The translations under genes were made by a program, and so were the position numbers. A stretch of 64,000 nucleotides of DNA, taken from positions 1 to 64,000 of the forward strand of contig OY756148.1 in assembly GCA_963576785.1 (NCBI GenBank), read 5' to 3'. The stretch comes from Chlorophyllum brunneum. Taxonomy: Eukaryota > Basidiomycota > Agaricomycetes > Agaricales > Agaricaceae. Of the stretch, positions 57,504 through 64,000 are shown piece after piece. Below the pieces are notes generated by a model. It worked only from the letters and a program-made list of their open reading frames with translations. It was not told the origin of the DNA and did no database searches. Each line of letters starts with the position of its first letter. Position 1 is the stretch's first letter.

Positions 57504-59906
57504 ATGTCCCATACCATGAAATCCCCTTCACTTTATGATTTTGACGAAAAACATGCTGGCAAAGCCAATATCAAATCCGATGCTTTTGTGACTACGAAAG
57601 AAGTGGATACTGCTGCCGAATTGGCGGCGGGAGCGGAGGGTGTACTAGATCCTAAGGAGGCTGCGAGGATACGGTGTGTTTTGTGAACCCGATCCTCCGG
57701 ACAATGTTGACAAATTCCGCCAGCCGCAAGATCGACAGACATATCATACCCCTCATGTGCAGTGAGTAGCTGAACACTTCACGAACTTGCTCAGGCCTAT
57801 ATACTATTTCAGTCCTGTATTGGTATGTGTCCTCAGGCGAGATAAGCTAAGCACATCACTTACCCGAGTTACAGGATACAATTCATGGATAAAACAACTC
57901 TAGGGAGCGCTGCGATATTGGGCATAAGGTCCTATTTGTCTAATTCCCTCTATCCCCTTTCTCATGTCTTCTCCCAGGGAAGCGACTCATCTGACCACCA
58001 ACCAGTATGTGTTTTGCCGTAAGGTCACTAGCTTAGCTCATTTGTTGACAGGTATAACTGGTAACTCTTCCACGTCAAGTTTCTATAATCCAGACAGCGG
58101 TTGACAACCTGCGATAGGCTTGGTACCATCTTCTATCTCAGCTATCTCGTGTTCGAGTTTCCCCAGAACATATGTCTGCAAAGGTTTCCAGTTGCTAAAT
58201 GGATGAGGTATGTAGCACTATCCGATCCGGATCCAATGCTTCTCATCGCGAGTTAGCTTCAATATATTCGTGTGGGCGGTTGCACTTTGTACCCATGCTG
58301 CCTGCAAGAATTTTGCAGGGCTTTTCATAGTCAGATTAATCCTTGGAGCATGCGAAGGTTCAATTACCGCTGGTTTCCTAATTGTTACGTCAATGTTCTA
58401 CACAAGAAATGAACAAACGGTTCGAGTGGGGTGGTGGTGTGAGTGAGCCACTTCTTACTCCTTTTCCCTCCGCTCATCCGCTTTAGTCTTGATGAACGGA
58501 ACAGGTTCAAGTGTCAATGTTGTGTAACAAGACAAGTTTCTCACAGAGGGGCGCAACTTAGCTCAAATTATCACGGGTTTCATTAGTTTTGGGACGCTTC
58601 ATATCCACGTCAAAACTTTCGAGCCTTGGCAGTGGTACTCCAAAATCATATTTTCCGGAGGCGCGGACTCACGAATTTATAGGTTGATGATCATCACTGG
58701 CATATTGACCCTATTCACATCCTTGGCTTTTTGGTGTGTGACGTCACTCGCAGCCATTTCGCCGCAGAGCTCATGGACAGGTTATAGGTTCCTCTTCCCT
58801 GATTCACCGACAACGGCCTGGTTTCTGACGAAGGAGGAGCGAGCCAGTGCTGTTAGGAGGATCAAGGTAAGTCACCGGGGCTTTCAAGCTTCTATAATCT
58901 TAGCTGTTAAAAGGAAAATCAAACTGGAGTAGAAAACAAGCACTTCAAGAAAGAGCAGTCCGTAGTCAACCACTTTTGTACATTTCCCCCCACTTACATA
59001 CCATTCAGATTGTTTGAGGCCTTCATGGACCCAAAAACATGGCTCTTTGCTCTCTTCTCCGCTCTTGACAATGTCCCCAATTCCCTCACAAATCAGCGGC
59101 AGATAATTGTCTCCTCCTTTGGCTTTACTAACCTGCAGACTACGCTCCTTGGTATCGTGGACGGCGTTGTAGAGATCGTTACGATTTGGGTGGGAGTTAC
59201 AATTGTATCCAAGATCCCCAATAGTCGAGCCTACGTTGGCGTAATTTTCATGGTCCCCAATCTAGCTGGTGTCTTCCTGATAAACCTTTTGCCATGGACC
59301 AATAAGATTGGTCTTCTTTTCGCTCAATGGACGACAGGTAGTCGCATTCTTGACACTCTTGTAACCGCTTCTGCTTACCCGCTCCTAGGCGTGGGCACAA
59401 CTGGTTTCGTCCTTGCACTAGCCTGGCTGTCGAGTGTCACGGCTGGCCACACGAAGAGAATCACTGTCAACGCGATCATGTTGTCCGCCTACTGTATCGG
59501 TAACGCCGCGGGGCCATTCATGTGGCAAGCCCAATACAAGCCGAGGTGGGTGGGTTAGCATCTCGATCATCTCCGCTTGTTGACATTTTCGTTTCCGAAC
59601 TCGCCAGGAACCACGTCCCTTGGATAATCATTGGCGTTTGCTATCTATCTTGCATGATCATCATGTTAATGTTACGTTACATCATGAACAAGGAGAACAA
59701 GCGCCGCGGCTCTGAGACTCGCGACACGACATATGATGAAGTGTATATTGAGCGCTGTAATAATGATGGAAGTGTTGATAGGATTCGGGTTGACAAGGTA
59801 CGCGTTGCATGACGATGCCAACTCGACGAGATGATCAATCGTTCCTCGCCAGGAATTTCAAGATCTCACGGACATTCAAAACCGTGATTTCCGTTATGTG
59901 TTGTAG
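57504..59906 (+). CDS. MFS permease, allantoate permease (Dal5/ACS anion:cation symporter) family
   Basis: The N-terminus is MSHTMKSPSLYDFDEKHAGK, then DPKEAARIRRKIDRHIIPLM split by introns, followed by CILYWIQFMDKTTLGSAAIL. The family motif QYNWLGTIFYLSYLVFEFPQ is assembled around a 9-nt exon at 58052-58060 (gtataactg). Further helices include RLILGACEGSITAGFLIV, LMIITGILTLFTSLAFW, FLFPDSPTTAWFLTKEER, SSFGFTNLQTTLLGIVDG, LPLL-like ASAYPLLGVGTTGFVLALAW, and YCIGNAAGPFMWQAQYKPR. The last exon ends LTDIQNRDFRYVL at 59906. Twelve membrane helices are expected. Members import allantoate, ureidosuccinate, nicotinate, biotin-like or other organic anions; the substrate cannot be read from sequence. 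Confidence 0.88.
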
Positions 59907-61331
59907 TTGCCATGTAGTATATTGATTGAGCGTCACGATAGTGATGCAGTCAATCGTTTCTGAGAACGAAATAACTGATAATTTTATCTATACGCCTGCG
60001 AGATACCCCTAGATTGAATGTCGTATCCCCGGATGACAGGCACGAACCTAGCATACTGGTACCGTGGCTGGTCCTTGTGATGGAAGAACATCGCTGTCCC
60101 TTGTCAAAATTGCTAGAAGTGGATATGGTGGGATCGGCACACAGTATGTCAAGTAACAAGCCTCGCCTCGAGAGGCTTGAGGTCTCGTCCCATTCATTCG
60201 TGAGCGGATGGCTATTGGAAGGGACTCGATGATGAAGAGTGAACGGTTTTTGCGTAATGGCACACACAGACCGCTGGTCAATTTCTCCTGGTAGAAGGGT
60301 TAGTCCTGTACGAAATTAGCTTTATCCGTCCTCATCAAGGTTGTAAGCCTGGCTGCGGTCGCGGTACGCGCAACTTTCCGGAATAGAATTAGTCCATCAT
60401 CAGCTAATGTAACGAGCTTGTACCTACTCTATTCTTGTATTTGCAGGAGCATTACCAAAATCTTGAGCCGACGTAACATGCAAAGGAATAAATTTTGTGA
60501 TGTGGCATGTACAACGACCTAAAAATTGATGTAACAATGTGTCGCGTAGTCAACCTCAGGCTCCGCTTGGAAGTGCGTCCGAGTCGGTAGCCTCTGCGAC
60601 ATTTCAATTTACCGTGTGTCGTGTAACAGGTAGGAATAGAACGAATGATCTCAATCATCGATCCAATCCTCCCCGATTCACCATCTCCTGTCTGCGAGCC
60701 GTGAACTACATGCTTAAACCTGCGCCGTAAGGGGCAAAGCGAAACACATTCCACCATGCGTTTCCCAGCTGGAGGTTGAACTTGGACATCCCCAGGAAGA
60801 AATTCATCGCCGATATGTCAATCGTCTCCTTGCCACAAAGCCACACTTATATCCCCACAATCATATAATTGGCACAACCTCTAGACGACACATCACAGGC
60901 CCCCGTCCATCGGGAGATGCCTAGCACTATCGACTGTGAAACGATGAACATATCAGATACCGTGGATGGGTTGAATTTAGAACTGTCAAGGACTCCAAGG
61001 AAGGTACTCGTTGATGATCGAATAGTGCCTAGAATGCGCAGTGATGACCTCACTATGTCTACTGATAACGCAACAACCGAGCAGAGCTGGGGGTTGGTGA
61101 GTTGTTTTGAAGGTTTCGAAAACGAGTCGAATTTTGGGCATTTTCTTAGGTCAACTTTTGTACACATTATAAATTACAGTCTATACACGGGGTGTACAAC
61201 ATTATATGTCACACTAATAAACCCATAACCGAGATCAAGAAAGTACGGACTCTGGGACTCTATTTCAGTTATGCCTCTTGGCCTGAATCTGGGTTCCCGA
61301 AATTACCCCCTATTGTTGTTTAGTTGACCCT
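59907..61331. other. Intergenic region, possible orphan frame at 60917-61228
   Basis: A plus-strand frame beginning MPSTIDCETMNISDTVDGLN runs to 61228 and has balanced composition, but it is unrecognised and has no clear promoter or splice support. An opposing frame overlaps it. Nothing else is visible. Confidence 0.3.
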
Positions 61332-61675
61332 CTAATCTGAGATCAATTCCTTACGTCGAACATGATCATTTTGTTCGGAATCACCCGTGGGGTTTCCTAC
61401 AATTCTGAAATTTGAGCTCGAAGGTTCCCCTTTATAGATGTCAGAGTCGGTAGCGCGGACGAAGGTATGATGCTCACGAGGGTGAACACCTTGGTGAGTG
61501 CCATCAGGAGTTGGGTTCCCGACAATAGCGAAATTCACTTTTCAGCTCGAGTTAAGCTCCTTCTTGTTTCAAAGACATAATTTGGCTCACCCGGCTCCAA
61601 GTCCTTAGCGATGGGCGCGGCGGAAACTCCAGCGAGGAGGCCAAAGATTGCAATGAGGGCAAACGCTGAACGCAT
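61332..61675 (-). CDS. Small secreted protein with internal repeat (96 aa, 2 exons)
   Basis: Exon 61591-61675 joins exon 61332-61537 across a 53-nt intron (gtgagc...aaaag). The signal peptide is MRSAFALIAIFGLLAGVSA followed by AP, a standard cleavage site. The mature part of about 75 residues contains the same motif twice, NFAIVGNPTPDG and NFRIVGNPTGD. His, Asp and charged residues lie between the repeats, and a dibasic site (VRRKELISD) lies near the C-terminus. There is no cysteine in the mature part. Repeats separated by processing-type sites resemble fungal Kex2-processed repeat proteins, but with only two repeats that is inference. An effector, a hydrophilic wall protein or a peptide precursor are all possible. 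Confidence 0.6.
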
Positions 61676-61760
61676 TACAGGGATGACTCGTGGATTCGGG
61701 GATTGAAACGATGGGCAAGAAAGGAAATTGGGGGATGTAGACTAAGGCTCCTTCAGCGGG

Positions 61761-61768
61761 TTTTTATA
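61761..61768 (-). promoter_or_regulatory. TATA box of the small secreted protein gene
   Basis: On the minus strand TATAAAAA lies about 86 bp upstream of the ATG at 61675. A strong TATA box is common for highly expressed or inducible secreted-protein genes. Confidence 0.5.
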
Positions 61769-61775
61769 TCAGAGT

Positions 61776-63013
61776 CCTTCCGCAATGGGCCTCATGACTT
61801 GATATTCGGAAGACGTCTGGACGCAAGAGGTTTTGTTTCATATCGAGCGGCGCTGTCCGTTCCCGCCACACTGAAAGAGACCAGTTCTAATCATTCGAAA
61901 GAATGATGTAGTGAGATCTGATGCTGTATGTGGGACTTTGGCCCCGCCATCCTGGTAGGCGCTCCGCATATAAGGTTCAGATACTTGGCTCGCCTTTTTG
62001 TGCAGTGCTTCTCTATTATGGAGATGCTCAGATCCTTCTCTTTCCATGAAACCCATTCCAAAATTCGACTCTTCCGGCTCGCACTGGTTAAGAATGCATA
62101 GCTAGGTGCCAGATGGGGAAAGAAGACTTGCGCTACAGCGAGGCCAAGAATCAAGCTGAAAAGGTAAATGATATGCTAAAAATACACTGAAGTCGAAACG
62201 GTTCCCTGGGAGCGTAGTATTATGCGCCTGTGAAGTCGACTAGACAAAAGTTGACACGGCGTGTGGACATAAAGACCATTGAGTTTACTGAACCCCCTTA
62301 ATGTCCTTGGCTTCCAACTCGCCAGCTTGTGTTCTCAATTAACTTTCACAGGGCACGCCTGACACTCCCCACTTGACGGCGTTGCGACGTCATACCAACG
62401 AGATGGTGTATATTACAGGACATTTTTGTCTTCCGACCCCAGCCCTTCCCTGGTTTAGCCGAACCTCGGACTGACATTATCACAAGGACTCCTCATCCCA
62501 TCGGGCGTCGTTGTTATCCTAATATTTCTAAGGGTCTGAGAAGCTAATTATTCTTTGGCAACGCGCAGTCCTTTCAAATCGAATAGCACCTGGTCTGGTA
62601 GCGACCAGTTGTCAATTTTCTACGCTTATTCCCAGGCAGGATGCACAATGAACCCGACTTTCCCATCTGACTGGGTCAGGGAGTTTGAGTGGTTGTCGTG
62701 TCCCTGCCAATTCCCTCAACTTTGGCGCTCCGCAGTGGACATACCGAGCTCAAGGGGAAGGCTAGTCGAGGATCCATGTTCAAGATGTTCAAACTGATTT
62801 TTTTTTTCGTTTTAAAGCCTTACCTCTCAATTCGTTTACTGTCATGCTTACGGCATGCCATTCGGCTGGAAGCCCGCTTTGGCGCACCACAACCCTGGCC
62901 ATGTGTCCACTGTCTAAACATAGATCCATCTCCGCTCACACACAAGAGATTTATCCGAAGCCAAAGCTGTTTACCCAGTAATGATTCACGACCAAGGTTG
63001 AATCCCTCCCACC
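61776..63013. other. Intergenic region, nothing recognised
   Basis: Between the small secreted protein gene and the multi-pass membrane protein gene. Minus-strand frames at 61838-62154 and plus-strand frames at 62555-63054 show no recognisable motif. A run of nine T lies near 62800. Confidence 0.5.
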
Positions 63014-64000
63014 ATGAGCAACCCGTTTGCACCTCCTGGAGAGTCCTCTTTTGATCTCTACAAGGAGCGCACCATCATCGATGGTCTCTTCCTCGGTGCT
63101 ATAGCCTATGGTAGGCAGCAGCTCTCAATTTTCATCACTTCCTCTATTGATCAACAATCTGTCGCATCCGTAAAGGTGTGCATCTTACTCTGTTCATCTG
63201 GTGTTTCCAGCTCCTACTACAGAAGAAGAGGAACCGAGCCGATTATCTTCTCATGGTCTATGTTTCATTGTTGTTCATCATGGGCAATGTTGGCAACGGG
63301 ACAAACATCAAGGTTGGCGAACTAACATTCGTGGACAACCGCAACTATCCTGGGGGTCCAAATAAGTTCTTTGACACAGGAGCGGGTCCGGTGGGGCTTA
63401 CATGTAATGTCGTCTACATCATCAATACCTGGTTCCAGGACGGCTTGTTGGTTAGGACCTACCTTTTTTTGAGCATGGGCGCCGCTCTGACTCCTTCAAT
63501 CAGCTATACCGTTTCTGGATGTTTTTCTCTCGTATCGGCTGGTACTGGGCCATCTTGCCAAGTATTATGTTTCTCGCCTCGGTTGGTGAGTCGTTTGCAG
63601 CCTTGGAGTATATGTACTCCCAGCTAAAATTGAATTTTTAGCACTCTCGCTTATTCTCATTGTCATGCTTTGCGTTCCTGGCATCACTCTTTGGTCTACC
63701 ATCAGTATCAATCTGGCTATCCCTTACTGGTCCATTTCTATCGCACTAAACGTCATCATCACGGCGTGCATCGCAACTCGACTCCTCTACATGAGATACC
63801 AGATGTTGCGAATAATGGCGGGGTCGGGCTCCGAATACATCTCCATCACATCCATGATGGTAGAATCCGCGGCGCTATATACCGCCATCGGTTTGATATT
63901 CCTGGTCAGCTACGCCGTTAACAGTCCCATCCAGAACCTCGCGCTCCCGGTTCTGGGACAGGCTCAGGTTCGCTTAGCTTTCTTAACAACATGGGAAAAT
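63014..64000 (+). CDS. Multi-pass (7TM-type) membrane protein, truncated by the window edge
   Basis: The start at 63014 gives MSNPFAPPGESSFDLYKERT and IIDGLFLGAIAYG, where the first helix is split by an intron (gtaggc...cgtaaag, about 63110-63176). Next come VHLTLFIWCFQLLLQKKRNR, YLLMVYVSLLFIMGNVGNGT, TCNVVYIINTWFQDGLLLYR across an intron, and IMFLASVALSLILIVMLCVP across another. INLAIPYWSISIALNVIITA, TRLLYMRYQMLRIMAGSGSE and SAALYTAIGLIFLVSYAVN follow. The pattern of about seven helices with a cytoplasmic RYQMLR loop fits a large, uncharacterised Agaricomycete membrane-protein family, possibly receptor-like. The C-terminus lies beyond base 64000. Confidence 0.75.

Noticed and set aside
60452..60757. 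Possible tRNA or small gene on the minus strand
   Set aside because: A T-loop-like cgttctattcc occurs, but the other arms do not pair; the 101-codon frame has no recognisable content.

Overview
The window is the left end of a chromosome from a filamentous basidiomycete, most likely a mushroom-forming Agaricomycete. The evidence is an exact CCCTAA/TTAGGG telomere tract at bases 1-114, genes broken by many 48-90 nt GT-AG introns, gene families typical of Agaricomycetes (AIG1-like P-loop GTPases, single-pass membrane proteins with a polybasic stop-transfer, secreted agmatinase-like proteins, Dal5-type permeases) and a DIRS-type retrotransposon.

Layout. 1-2.8 kb: telomere and gene-free subtelomere with palindromic tandem repeats. 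2.8-4.3 kb: 5'-truncated, frameshifted BCAS3-type WD40 pseudogene. 4.3-24 kb: ordinary, apparently intact genes: a PHD+SET protein of the Set3/MLL5 type, a single-pass membrane protein, a P-loop GTPase, a nuclear protein of unknown function, Sym1/Mpv17, an ALDH3-type aldehyde dehydrogenase divergent from Sym1, and a secreted Kre9/Knh1-like GPI protein. 24.6-31.6 kb: decaying zone with a secreted agmatinase gene that lacks its GGDH segment, a second agmatinase fragment, three tandem remnants of an unknown family and an inverted pair of an orphan gene.

31.8-50.2 kb is the most unusual part. It is an array of minus-strand F-box genes (five recognisable F-box motifs) and two copies of a gene with a PD-(D/E)XK nuclease-like segment, arranged as repeated F-box + nuclease cassettes, with a DIRS-like retrotransposon inserted. 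From about 31.8 to 43.06 kb the DNA is almost stripped of CpG, with CpG replaced by TpG or CpA. The homologous cassette at 45.1-49.3 kb keeps its CpGs but carries indels and a nonsense codon. This looks like CpG-directed, RIP-like or methylation-linked mutation of a duplicated accessory locus, with no fully intact copy in the window.

51-64 kb returns to housekeeping and secretory genes: vacuolar alpha-mannosidase (GH38, Ams1 type), a Dal5-type MFS permease with a 9-nt micro-exon, a small secreted repeat-containing protein, and a multi-pass membrane protein that runs off the right edge.

Exon joins were worked out by eye from splice signals, reading phase and recalled family sequence. No alignment or database search was run, and protein identities rest on recognised motifs.
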